The notes: generated by a model from the sequence alone, not told the origin. Positions 1 through 7,160 are shown, counted from the stretch's first letter. The stretch is DNA of 8,778 bases from CAYGWP01 sp964353455 (GCA_964353455.1 CAYGWP010000309.1:1-8778); one strand, 5' to 3'. Numbers and translations: made by a program.

Positions 1-1073
1 GCGTCGAACGGGGTCTCCATGAAGGTTGCGGCCGTCCGGGCGGTCCCCTCGTGCGAGATTCCGTGGAACCCGAACCGCCGCAGGTTCGGGTCTGCGGCCA
101 GGTCGCGCGGCAGGGCGTAATGGTATGCCATCGGCGGCAGCGTGAGGTGGAAGGCGGTGTCGAAGACGGCCACCTGCGGCACGCCGGGGAAGAGGCGCTC
201 GCACGCCTCGATGCCGAGGAGGTTGTAAGGGTTGTCGAGCGGAACGAGGTTAGCGGTGCGCCGGATCTCGGCCTTCGTCTCGGCATCGATGACGGCGGGG
301 CCGTTGAACTTCGTGCCGCCGTGGAGGACGCGATGGCCGACGGCCGACAGGTCGGTCGCCGCCCGAATGACGCCGCCCTGCGGGGCGGTGAGGGCCGCCA
401 GGGCGGCCGCAAGCGCCGCCTCGTGAGTCGCCGGCGAGACCTTGCCGCGCGTCTTGCCCTTGGGGCCGTGATAGACGTGTTCCGCCTCGGCGCCGCCGAG
501 GCCGGTGACCGCGCCGTGCGCGAGGGCCTTCTCGCTCGTGGTGTCGTAGTATGCGTACCGGACGTCGCCCTGGCGGCAACTTACCGAAAGGAGCCTCATC
601 GGCTCGACCGCGCCCAGGGCGAATCGTGCGGCCTGGCGTCGGCCGGCGCGGGGCTGCTCGGGCTGCCGCTCGGCAAGGCGGCGGGCGAGGAGTTTGGTGA
701 TGAACCGGATCGCGCCCGGGTTCATCGCCAGGATGGGGCTGATCGCCTCCTGGAGGAAGATGACCGCCTCCGACGGCTCGACGGCCATGACGTCGGCGGC
801 GGTGGGGTTCCCGGTGAGCATCGACATCTCGCCGAAACATTCGCCCGGCTCGATGTATCCGAGCCGCTGGCGGTCGGGCGTGCCGTGTCCGCGCACGGCC
901 TCCAGGCGTCCGCTGGTGAGGATGCCGAACGTTTCGCCGGCCTCATCGTGGTGGATGCATACGTCGCCAGGACGGTAGGTGACGGCGGTGGCCAGTCGCG
1001 CCGCCTCGGCCAGCGCCTGCGGCGTAAAGGCGGCGAACAGCGGATGCGACTGAAGCCGGCCGAGTATGTCCAT
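1..1073 (-). CDS. Cyclic-nucleotide-binding domain fused to acetate kinase-like protein (partial, runs off left edge)
   Basis: Open frame from ATG at 1073 to the window edge: 357 codons plus 2 bases, no stop. GGAGG at 1085-1081 lies 7 bases before the ATG. Residues about 8-135 form a CNBD fold: YRPGDV (33-38), a GILTSGRLE strand, and phosphate-binding cassette GECFGEMSMLTGNPT (77-91). The cassette's usual Arg is Thr91. Residues 136-158 are an Arg/Ala/Pro-rich linker. From about 159 the protein matches the N-terminal half of acetate kinase: GHRVLHGG (246-253, Arg248 the expected substrate Arg), DNPYNLLGI (280-288), FDTAFH (304-309, catalytic Asp305) and RRFGFHGIS (332-340). The first signature (N-x-G-S-S-S) reads S165-C-R-Q-G-D170, so its Asn and Ser ligands are absent. 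AckA normally interconverts acetate plus ATP and acetyl phosphate in the cytoplasm; with this motif lost it could be slow, altered or regulatory. The C-terminal half, including the adenine site, is not visible. It lies 106 bases after the COG0857 gene. Confidence 0.93.
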   Translation of the reverse strand, partial: MDILGRLQSHPLFAAFTPQALAEAARLATAVTYRPGDVCIHHDEAGETFGILTSGRLEAVRGHGTPDRQRLGYIEPGECFGEMSMLTGNPTAADVMAVEPSEAVIFLQEAISPILAMNPGAIRFITKLLARRLAERQPEQPRAGRRQAARFALGAVEPMRLLSVSCRQGDVRYAYYDTTSEKALAHGAVTGLGGAEAEHVYHGPKGKTRGKVSPATHEAALAAALAALTAPQGGVIRAATDLSAVGHRVLHGGTKFNGPAVIDAETKAEIRRTANLVPLDNPYNLLGIEACERLFPGVPQVAVFDTAFHLTLPPMAYHYALPRDLAADPNLRRFGFHGISHEGTARTAATFMETPFD

Positions 1074-1080
1074 GCGGCGT

Positions 1081-1085
1081 CCTCC
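1081..1085 (-). promoter_or_regulatory. Ribosome binding site of the CNBD-acetate kinase gene
   Basis: GGAGG on the minus strand, 7 bases before the ATG at 1073. It supports translation starting at the CNBD domain, so the two domains are made as one protein rather than the kinase starting at the internal Met159. Confidence 0.7.
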
Positions 1086-1179
1086 GAGAAGGATGTGCTG
1101 CCCGCGTCAAGGCGAAACGATAGCAACTCGGCGTGCGGCTGTAAAGCGGCGTTGTGCGCGGCAGGCGCTGCGAAAGAGG

Positions 1180-2280
1180 TCAGTGCTTGTCGGCAAGGGC
1201 GGCGACGAGGGCCGAGATGTTGACGCTTTCGCGGATGAGGTGCTTGGCGGCCTCGATCTTGTCGGCGTCCTCGGCGCGGATCTTGAAGCGCATCTCCTTG
1301 AGGAGCGATGCCACGGAGTAGGTGTCCTGGCTACAGAGGACGACCGGGATGCCGGCCTTTTCCAGCAGCGCGAGGATGCTGGCCGGGGGGTGGAACCCGC
1401 CCGTGAGCACGAGGCCGCTTACGCGGCGCGACGCATCGAGTTCCATCGGGCACGCGACGATGGAGACGAGTATGTTGTCGATGCGGTCGCCGGGCGTGAC
1501 CACGAGGGTGTTCTCGCGGATATATGTGCAGACGTGCTCCGGTTCCATGGCGGCGACGACGGTGTGCTCGACGGTGTTGGTGATGGCCTGGCCGCCGCAG
1601 AGGATGCGGCCGCTCACTTCGGCTGCGACCTGGTCCATGCGCGGGTTCACGAGGAGCGACCGGTAAGGCACGATGCCGAGGAGCCTGGTTCCCAGGTGGG
1701 CGAGGCCCTTTGAGACGGCCCGCTCGACCTTCGAGAGTTTGTCGGCGCGGACCTTGTTGAGGATGACGCCGAGGACCTGGACGCCGTGCTTCTGGAAGAG
1801 GTGGTAACTGAGGGCGACCTCGTCGAGCGCCCTGCCGATGCCCCCCTCGGTGACGATCAGGACCTGTGCGCCCAGAAGATCGGCTACGCGTGCGTTGGAG
1901 AGGTCGAAGCATGAGCCGACGCCGGCGTGGCCCGTTCCCTCGATGACCAGGGCGTCGTGGACGGCCCGCAGGCGGTCGAACGCGGCCCTGATGCGGTCCT
2001 CGAGCGGCGCCGGGCGGCGGTCGAAGATGTAGCGTTCGGTGAATCCCCGCTCGACCGCGACGGGGCTCATGTCGAGGGGGAAGTCGGTGAGGCCGAACGC
2101 CTGTCGCGCGAGGACGGCGTCCTCATCGACGTTGGCCCCCTCGAACCGGACGTACCGCTGGCCCACGGGTTTCATGTAGCCGACATCGTGTCCGAGGTCC
2201 CGCAGGGCCTGGAGAAGGCCGACGATGACGGTGGTCTTGCCCGAGTCCTGCTGCGTGGCGCTGATATAAACGGGTTTCAT
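1180..2280 (-). CDS. BioD-like P-loop / DRTGG domain protein (COG0857), N-terminal phosphotransacetylase-like
   Basis: 366 residues, ending in TGA. The N-terminal domain (about 1-205) is a dethiobiotin-synthetase-like P-loop fold with Walker A ATQQDSGKTT (8-17), the motif GYMKPVG (34-40) and the acidic IEGTGHAGVGS stretch (113-123). The C-terminal part (about 214-325) fits a DRTGG domain, with TPGDRIDNI (262-270) and SGLVLTGG (288-295). These are the two N-terminal domains of long phosphotransacetylases such as E. coli Pta, where they affect activity and allostery. The catalytic PTA_PTB domain (over 300 further residues) is absent, so by itself this protein should not make acetyl phosphate. 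Stand-alone proteins of this length are a known family of unproven function. Its place between the Wood-Ljungdahl genes and an acetate kinase-like gene suggests sensing or control of the acetyl-CoA/acetyl-phosphate node (inference). The start at 2280 has only a weak GGTGA ribosome site, and a 7-base-pair hairpin sits just upstream. Confidence 0.9.
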   Translation of the reverse strand: MKPVYISATQQDSGKTTVIVGLLQALRDLGHDVGYMKPVGQRYVRFEGANVDEDAVLARQAFGLTDFPLDMSPVAVERGFTERYIFDRRPAPLEDRIRAAFDRLRAVHDALVIEGTGHAGVGSCFDLSNARVADLLGAQVLIVTEGGIGRALDEVALSYHLFQKHGVQVLGVILNKVRADKLSKVERAVSKGLAHLGTRLLGIVPYRSLLVNPRMDQVAAEVSGRILCGGQAITNTVEHTVVAAMEPEHVCTYIRENTLVVTPGDRIDNILVSIVACPMELDASRRVSGLVLTGGFHPPASILALLEKAGIPVVLCSQDTYSVASLLKEMRFKIRAEDADKIEAAKHLIRESVNISALVAALADKH

Positions 2281-2290
2281 GTTTCACCAA

Positions 2291-2372
2291 GTGCGGGTCT
2301 CCCGCACGTGCATGTGCCACGGGTCGCCGCGGCGACCCGTAATCACTGGTTGCAAGCAACCAGTGGCACATG
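2291..2372. repeat. Nested palindromic element with three hairpins, between acsE and the COG0857 gene
   Basis: Three perfect inverted repeats stand side by side. GTGCGGG (2291-2297) pairs with CCCGCAC (2301-2307) around TCT. A 22-base perfect palindrome occupies 2319-2340. CACTGGTTGC (2344-2353) pairs with GCAACCAGTG (2356-2365) around AA. In addition CATGTGCCAC (2311-2320) is complementary to GTGGCACATG (2363-2372), so the last two hairpins are enclosed by an outer stem that can form a three-way junction or cruciform. No T-run follows on the minus strand, so it is not a typical terminator. It could be a mobile palindromic unit, a processing or stability signal, or a protein-binding site. Confidence 0.75.
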
Positions 2373-2401
2373 ATTGCACGAACACACAACGCTAAATCGC
2401 T

Positions 2402-3229
2402 CTACCGGTGCGAGCCGGCGACGCTCCGGTACGCCTTCAGGAAACTGTCGGAGTAGATCTGCTTGTTCATGAGCATCTCGGCGGTGGCGACGGCATCGAC
2501 GAGGACGTCGTCGAGGACGTCGACGATGGCCGAGTCCGCCCCGTGCCCGATGGCCATTGCCAGGAACGTGCGGTTGATGAGGCTCCGCTCGGTGGTGCCC
2601 TGGCTGATGTTCGAGAGGCCCATGGTGATGTGCGGGGGCGGGTCGGACATGAGGCGTATCTGGTCGATGGCGGCCAGGATGCTGCCCGGCTGGGTCTGCG
2701 CGCCGGGGACGTTGACGGGCAGTATGATCGGGTCGATGAAGAGTCGTTCGGGCGTAAGGCCGATTTCGAGGCACTTGGTGAGGATTCCGGCGGCGATCTC
2801 GACGCGGCGGTCGGTGCTCTGGGGGACGCCCTCGCGGTCCATCGTAAGCGCGATGAGGCTGCCGCCGGCCGACTGGGCCATCTCGGCGTACTTCGCCAGA
2901 ATTTCCGGGTCGCTCTTCTTATTAAGGGGCGTGGAGTTCAGAAGCACCCCCCGCGCGGTGTCGCAGACCGAGAGGCCCGCGCGGATCACATCGGGCTTCT
3001 GGCTGTCGAGGCAGAGGGGCGTCGGCGACGCCTTCTGTGCGATCTCGACCAGCCACTTGATGGTGCCTTCCTGGTCGGCCGCCGCCGTCCCGACGTTGAT
3101 GTCGAGGTAGGCGGCCCCGGCCGCGGTCTGGCGCTTCGCCAGGTCGATGACGGGCTTGGGGTCCTTTGCGGCGATGGCTTCCTTGACGTCCTTGAACATT
3201 CCGTTGATGCGTTCGCCGATTGCTATCAT
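2402..3229 (-). CDS. acsE: 5-methyltetrahydrofolate:corrinoid/iron-sulfur protein methyltransferase
   Basis: 275 residues, close to the usual 260-275. AcsE (MeTr) transfers the methyl group of methyl-H4folate to Co(I) of the corrinoid iron-sulfur protein AcsC/AcsD, in the cytoplasm. It is a single TIM-barrel pterin-binding domain. Recognisable blocks are IGERINGMF (4-12), YLDINVG (41-47), CLDSQKPD (73-80, Asp75), LLNSTP (96-101, Asn98), FIDPIILPV (164-172, Asp166) and MGLSNISQG (203-211, Asn206). These match the folate-binding Asp/Asn residues known from the Moorella enzyme. GGGAGG at 3240-3235 lies 5 bases before the ATG, and the N-terminus starts as the family does. It follows acsD after 103 bases that hold hairpin repeats, and ends in TAG. 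Nothing in the sequence suggests loss of function. An ordinary dihydropteroate synthase or MetH domain is unlikely given the neighbours and the ERINGMF start. Confidence 0.96.
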   Translation of the reverse strand: MIAIGERINGMFKDVKEAIAAKDPKPVIDLAKRQTAAGAAYLDINVGTAAADQEGTIKWLVEIAQKASPTPLCLDSQKPDVIRAGLSVCDTARGVLLNSTPLNKKSDPEILAKYAEMAQSAGGSLIALTMDREGVPQSTDRRVEIAAGILTKCLEIGLTPERLFIDPIILPVNVPGAQTQPGSILAAIDQIRLMSDPPPHITMGLSNISQGTTERSLINRTFLAMAIGHGADSAIVDVLDDVLVDAVATAEMLMNKQIYSDSFLKAYRSVAGSHR

Positions 3230-3254
3230 GATGGCCTCCCGGGGTTATTGTTCG

Positions 3255-3319
3255 CGCGACCCTTCGGGTCGCGGCTAAAAGTTCACATCGCCGCGGCTCG
3301 CCGGTCGCGGCTAAAAGTT
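3255..3319. repeat. Hairpin plus GGTCGCGGCTAAAAGTT direct repeat, between acsD and acsE
   Basis: CGCGACCC (3255-3262) pairs with GGGTCGCG (3266-3273) around TTC. The 17-base string GGTCGCGGCTAAAAGTT occurs twice, at 3267-3283 and 3303-3319, 36 bases apart. The second copy has lost most of the left hairpin arm. A related hairpin followed by GCTAAAGGTT occurs at 7161-7187. The pattern suggests a dispersed short repeat family with one complete and one partial copy here. Confidence 0.65.
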
Positions 3320-3332
3320 GATCACGTTGCGA

Positions 3333-4289
3333 CTAGGCTTTTGCGCCCCAAACGCTGTCGATGTAGGCCTTGACGGTTGCGACGGCCGCAGGGTGCCGCA
3401 TGCGGAGGATATCGACGCCCGACTGTAGCAGTGCGACGGCGGTGGCGGCCTCCCAGAGCGGCCCGCGGCGGTCGGCATCGCCCCACTTGGGGGCCTCGGC
3501 GGCGGTGATCTTGGCCTCCTTGGCGCGCCAGGATTCGTAGCCGATGTCGCAGATGACCGGCAGGGCCATGAGTTTGTCGCCGCTGAGGGCCGCAAGGCGC
3601 TCGCGCTCCTGAATGGAGTAGGCGTACTCCAAGCCGTATCCGAGCGCGCCGGTGGTCTGGAACATGACCATCCGCTCGAGCGGGAAGCCCATGTCTGAAA
3701 CGAGAATATTACATTGCTTAGCGATGTTGATATCCAGCGGCGCCTGGGCGATGAGGAAGTGGCCGTCGGCCATGGCCACGGCCGTCAGGTTCTTGTAGTT
3801 GTCCTGCGCGACGGTTCCGAGGAGGACGTTTTCGCCCTTTGCGGCCTCCGAGACCTTTGGCATGACGGCGTTGTCCTTCTCGTCGTTGCCGCAGCCCCAC
3901 AGGATGAGGGGGCACCCGACGGCCGCGAGGACCTTGCGCGTGACGGCGACGGCGTGGTCTGCGGCGCGGTTGCCCTTGTCGGGATGGATGCCGTCGAACT
4001 TGAGGCACACCATGTCCGCGCCGAACTTTTCGACGGCCTTCCTGGCCCATGCGGCCGGGTCGTCGAAGACGTCGCGGTAAGCCTCGGCCAGCGGCGGCGC
4101 CCAGTCGGTCGGCGCGGCATCGAGGACGTCAATGGCGATGACCGGCCGGCGCCCGGTCGTGGCGCGGTCGCCGCCGTACGCGATGGTCCTGGCCCCGCCG
4201 ATCGTGACGGCGGTCTTGCGTGTTCCGCCGCCGAGAGTGATCTCGTTGACGCGGCCTGAGTACGATTCCTGTGCGACAGGCAGTGGCAT
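3333..4289 (-). CDS. acsD: Corrinoid/iron-sulfur protein small subunit
   Basis: 318 residues, as usual for the family. AcsD pairs with AcsC to form the corrinoid iron-sulfur protein that carries the methyl group from AcsE to acetyl-CoA synthase; it is a TIM barrel that caps the cobamide. Characteristic stretches include SGRVNEITLGGG (11-22), DMVCLKFDG (92-100), LILWGCGNDEKDN (128-140), VLLGTVAQDNYKNL (155-168) and FQTTGALGYGLEYAYS (210-225). The frame is open back to 4394, but the start at 4289 is preferred: AAGGAG at 4300-4295 lies 5 bases upstream, the homologous sequence begins there, and the longer version would overlap the end of cooC with low-complexity Arg/Ser residues. Only 13 bases separate it from the cooC stop, so the two are probably translationally coupled. 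It ends in TAG. Confidence 0.95.
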   Translation of the reverse strand: MPLPVAQESYSGRVNEITLGGGTRKTAVTIGGARTIAYGGDRATTGRRPVIAIDVLDAAPTDWAPPLAEAYRDVFDDPAAWARKAVEKFGADMVCLKFDGIHPDKGNRAADHAVAVTRKVLAAVGCPLILWGCGNDEKDNAVMPKVSEAAKGENVLLGTVAQDNYKNLTAVAMADGHFLIAQAPLDINIAKQCNILVSDMGFPLERMVMFQTTGALGYGLEYAYSIQERERLAALSGDKLMALPVICDIGYESWRAKEAKITAAEAPKWGDADRRGPLWEAATAVALLQSGVDILRMRHPAAVATVKAYIDSVWGAKA

Positions 4290-4294
4290 AGTGT

Positions 4295-4300
4295 CTCCTT
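4295..4300 (-). promoter_or_regulatory. Ribosome binding site that fixes the acsD start
   Basis: AAGGAG on the minus strand, 5 bases before ATG 4289, just after the cooC stop codon. It decides the acsD start against the upstream in-frame ATG at 4394. Confidence 0.85.
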
Positions 4301-4302
4301 CT

Positions 4303-5106
4303 CTATTTCCGTGACGGCTGCGCCGGGATGCCTTCCAGAGCGCCAACGACCTCGCCGACGGCCGCGAAGGCCGGGCTGTCGGACGGAAGTTCAAACACCG
4401 TTGTGCCGCGCATCGATCCGTCCAGCACGGCTTTGTCGTACGGAATTGCGCCGATGACGGGCAGGTCGCCCTTCAGGGCGTCGAGCGGCGCCGGGCCTTC
4501 GCCCGCCATAGGGCTACGGCCCGCAGGCGGGTCGGCCACCTTGTTCCATAGGACGGCCCGGCGGCGGACCGTGATGGGCAGGCTCTGCGAAAGGTCCATG
4601 ATGCGCCGGGCGGTGGTCGCGCCGACGCGGGTCGGCTCGGCAATGATGAGGAGGTGGTCAACGGCGTCGGTCGTTCGTCGCGAGAGGTGCTCCATGCCGG
4701 CCTCGGTATCGACGACGATGAACTTGTAGTCGCGGCCGGCCTGGTCCAGGTACTTGCGGAGCAGGTGGTTGATGGCGCAGTAGCACTGTGGTCCCTCGGG
4801 GCGGCCCATCGAGAGGAGGTCGAAGCCCTCGGCCTCGGCCACGGCTCGCTGGAGTGCGTACTCGAAGGCCCGGCCGCGGTCTTCGCCGGGGTTCTCGCCG
4901 ACCTTCCGGTCGCGGGTCTGCTCGCGGATGTCGGCCACGGTGATCTCTGTCTCGACGCCGAGCGCCAGCCCCAAGCACGAGTTCGGGTCGGCATCGACCG
5001 CCAGGACCCCCCGGGCCCCGCGCTCCACGAGGTGCCGCACGATCATGGCGGAGACGGAGGTCTTGCCGCTGCCTCCCTTTCCCGATATGGCGATGGTTAC
5101 GCTCAT
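4303..5106 (-). CDS. cooC: CooC/AcsF-type nickel-insertion ATPase for CODH/ACS
   Basis: 267 residues. This MinD/SIMIBI-class ATPase uses ATP to support nickel loading of carbon monoxide dehydrogenase or acetyl-CoA synthase; it acts as a dimer in the cytoplasm. The deviant P-loop GKGGSGKTS is at 9-17, with the signature Lys10. ADPNSCLGLALG (39-50) is the family switch I region. C108-Y-C110 is the CXC pair that binds metal at the CooC dimer interface. VDTEAGMEHLSRR (132-144) is the switch II block. GGAG at 5114-5111 lies 4 bases before the ATG. The gene lies between acsV and acsD, the usual company of acsF. The sequence alone does not separate CooC (CODH) from AcsF (ACS) specificity; being in an acs cluster makes the AcsF role somewhat more likely. 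It ends in TAG. Confidence 0.94.
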   Translation of the reverse strand: MSVTIAISGKGGSGKTSVSAMIVRHLVERGARGVLAVDADPNSCLGLALGVETEITVADIREQTRDRKVGENPGEDRGRAFEYALQRAVAEAEGFDLLSMGRPEGPQCYCAINHLLRKYLDQAGRDYKFIVVDTEAGMEHLSRRTTDAVDHLLIIAEPTRVGATTARRIMDLSQSLPITVRRRAVLWNKVADPPAGRSPMAGEGPAPLDALKGDLPVIGAIPYDKAVLDGSMRGTTVFELPSDSPAFAAVGEVVGALEGIPAQPSRK

Positions 5107-5150
5107 GGTACTCCGTTGCTGCCGCGCCCCAAGGTCCCCCTCACCCCTTC

Positions 5151-5175
5151 CCCCTCTCCCGCAAGGGGAGAGGGG
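5151..5175. repeat. C/G-rich hairpin between acsV and cooC
   Basis: CCCCTCTCCC (5151-5160) pairs perfectly with GGGAGAGGGG (5166-5175) around GCAAG. No T-run follows on the minus strand, so it is not a standard intrinsic terminator. Strings of this kind (CCCTCTCCC-GCAAG-GGGAGAGGG) are common as dispersed intergenic repeats in many bacterial genomes. Confidence 0.7.
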
Positions 5176-5182
5176 AACAACC

Positions 5183-7129
5183 CTACCGCTTCACTCCCGC
5201 GGCCGTCCGCAACTCGGCCAGGCGTTTCTCGACGGTGGGGAACCGCGCGAGGTCCGTGTGCGGCAGGAAGTTTGCCCGGAGAAAAGCGTCCATGTATCCG
5301 GGATGGTTCATGAGATCGAAATAAGTCATGCGGTTGGCGATTTCCTCGGCCTTGGCCATGGCGTGTCGGCTCATTATGGCCATCTTCGCCCCCGCGATGG
5401 AGGTGTTGCCGACGAAGCGGATCCGCTCGACCGGCACGTCGGGGAGCATCCCGATGAGGATGGCCTTGCGGACGTCGAGGTAGTTGCCGAAGCCGCCCGC
5501 CACGTATATGGCGGCCAGCGATTCGGCCCGCGTGGCGGTGCTGTCGAGAAGCGTCTGGATGGCGGCATACACGCCGGCCTTTGAGCGGATGAGGTTCGAG
5601 ATGTCGGCCTGCGTGATGACGATTGCGGGGTGTCCTTCGCGGGCCGGGACGAGGGTGAATTCCGGGCCGTCGGGCCCCTCGGCCATGCGCGGGTCGTGCG
5701 CGACGGCGAATCGCCCGCCGCGGTCGATGATGCCGGTTTCCAGCAGGCACGCCAGCATGTCCAGGAGTCCCGAGCCGCAGAGGCCCCTCGGCGGTTCGCC
5801 GCGGATCGTCTGGTACTTGAATTGTCCGTCGGCGGCGACCGAGAACCTCTCAATCGCCCCAGGGGCGGCCCGCATGCCGTGCTTCACGCCGGAGCCCTCG
5901 AACGCCGGGCCGGCGCTGGAAGATGCGCACACCATCCACTCGCGCGACCCGAGGACGACCTCGCCGTTGGTGCCGATGTCGATGAGGAGGCTGAGGCTGG
6001 GCGCCTCGTAGAGCCGCGTTGCCATGACGCCCGCGACGATGTCGCTCCCGACATAGGCCCCGACGGCGGGCAGCGTGTACAGGAGTCCGCGCTTGTTGAT
6101 GCGGATGCCGGCCTCCGATGCGCGGATCGGCGGAATCCAGGCGGCGGTCGGGATGTAAGGAGACCGGCGTATCCGCCGCGGGTCGAGGCCCAGGAGGAAG
6201 TGTATCATCGCCGTGTTGCCGGAGCAGATGACTGCGCCGATGCAACCGAGTTGGATGCCGTGTCGCACGGCAAGCATTTCGATGAGTTCGTTGACGTCGC
6301 CGACTATTCGCCGCTGGAGTTCGTCGAAGGCGTCGTGCTGCTCGGCGTAGATGATGCGGCGGATGTAGTCTTCGCCGAAGTGCATCTGAGAGTTGTACGT
6401 AGCCTCCGCCCCCACCGTGGAGGCCGTCGCCAGGTCCACCAGGTGCACCACGACGGTTGTCGTGCCCACATCGACGACGGCGGCGTAGTGGCACTTGCTT
6501 GTGTCGCCGGGCTCCACGTCCACGACCTCGAAGGTGCCGGCCCGCTGGGCGATCATAGCGGTGACCTTGTAGTCGGACTGCTGGAGGAGGGCCGGCAGCG
6601 CCTGGAGGATGCGGTAACCGGTCTGCATCGACGGGGCGTCGATGCGGCGGCGGATGGCCATGTAGAGCCGCTCGTGATCGGCCGTCTGGTCGCTCTCCGT
6701 GGGCGGCGGCATCTCGAGGTAGTGCTTCTGGACGAGCGGGTCGTAAGGGAACGCCCCTTCGCCCACGTCTTCGCCGGGAAGTTCGCTGAAACGATGGGCA
6801 TCGCTATCGACCAGTATGCGGCCGGTATCCAGAAGGTGGCTCTTCGGGACGGTTACGGTGACGTCGGAGAGGATCTTGGTCTGGCATGCGAGGACGACGT
6901 GTTCGCGGACCTCCTGCTGCGAGAGGAGGACCGTGGGTGGCGTCTCAACGTCGCCCTCATCGACGATTGTCTTGCACTTGCCGCAGTACCCATCCCCACC
7001 GCAGATGCTCGTGAGGTACACGCTGGCGAGGCGTGCGGCCTCCAGGACGGTGGCGCCCCGCGGGACCTCGGTCTTGAGTCCCGACGGCTCGAAGCGGACC
7101 TTGCAGGTCTGCGGCTTGGATGATGGCAT
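5183..7129 (-). CDS. acsV: Reductive activator of the corrinoid/iron-sulfur protein (RACo), [2Fe-2S] and ASKHA ATPase
   Basis: 648 residues, within the usual 600-650. RACo uses ATP to drive one-electron reduction of inactive Co(II) corrinoid in AcsC/AcsD back to Co(I). The N-terminal ferredoxin-type domain (about 8-97) has the [2Fe-2S] ligands C43-x5-C49-x2-C52 and C82. A linker and middle region follow (about 98-210). The C-terminal ASKHA part has phosphate-1 VVDVGTTTVVVHLVD (218-232), a second phosphate loop IDIGTNGEVVLG (383-394), SAGPAFEG (405-412) and a late YVAGGFGNYLD adenosine motif. The start at 7129 is the first ATG after an in-frame TAA; there is no clear Shine-Dalgarno site, so translation may be weak or depend on upstream flow. 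It lies 98 bases after the acsC stop and ends in TAG. The close acs neighbours favour RACo over the related activators of methyltransferase corrinoid proteins (RamA-like), which usually carry [4Fe-4S] clusters. Confidence 0.94.
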   Translation of the reverse strand: MPSSKPQTCKVRFEPSGLKTEVPRGATVLEAARLASVYLTSICGGDGYCGKCKTIVDEGDVETPPTVLLSQQEVREHVVLACQTKILSDVTVTVPKSHLLDTGRILVDSDAHRFSELPGEDVGEGAFPYDPLVQKHYLEMPPPTESDQTADHERLYMAIRRRIDAPSMQTGYRILQALPALLQQSDYKVTAMIAQRAGTFEVVDVEPGDTSKCHYAAVVDVGTTTVVVHLVDLATASTVGAEATYNSQMHFGEDYIRRIIYAEQHDAFDELQRRIVGDVNELIEMLAVRHGIQLGCIGAVICSGNTAMIHFLLGLDPRRIRRSPYIPTAAWIPPIRASEAGIRINKRGLLYTLPAVGAYVGSDIVAGVMATRLYEAPSLSLLIDIGTNGEVVLGSREWMVCASSSAGPAFEGSGVKHGMRAAPGAIERFSVAADGQFKYQTIRGEPPRGLCGSGLLDMLACLLETGIIDRGGRFAVAHDPRMAEGPDGPEFTLVPAREGHPAIVITQADISNLIRSKAGVYAAIQTLLDSTATRAESLAAIYVAGGFGNYLDVRKAILIGMLPDVPVERIRFVGNTSIAGAKMAIMSRHAMAKAEEIANRMTYFDLMNHPGYMDAFLRANFLPHTDLARFPTVEKRLAELRTAAGVKR

Positions 7130-7160
7130 GGGTGTTTGCTCTATTTAAGTTCAAAGTCAG

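Noticed and set aside
250..1126. Minus-strand frames 250-840 and 722-1126
   Set aside because: They are out of frame with the CNBD-acetate kinase reading, which has clear family motifs throughout; their Arg/Pro/Ser-rich sequence is a frame artefact.
51..1223. Long plus-strand open frame of 390 codons
   Set aside because: It lies antisense to the CNBD-acetate kinase gene, has Arg/Gly/Val-rich composition without recognisable motifs, and is expected from GC-rich codons on the opposite strand.
5630..7123. Plus-strand open frame of 497 codons, and similar ones at 2408-3373, 3714-4259 and 4654-5313
   Set aside because: All are antisense to clearly identified acs genes and show no domain; they are frame shadows.
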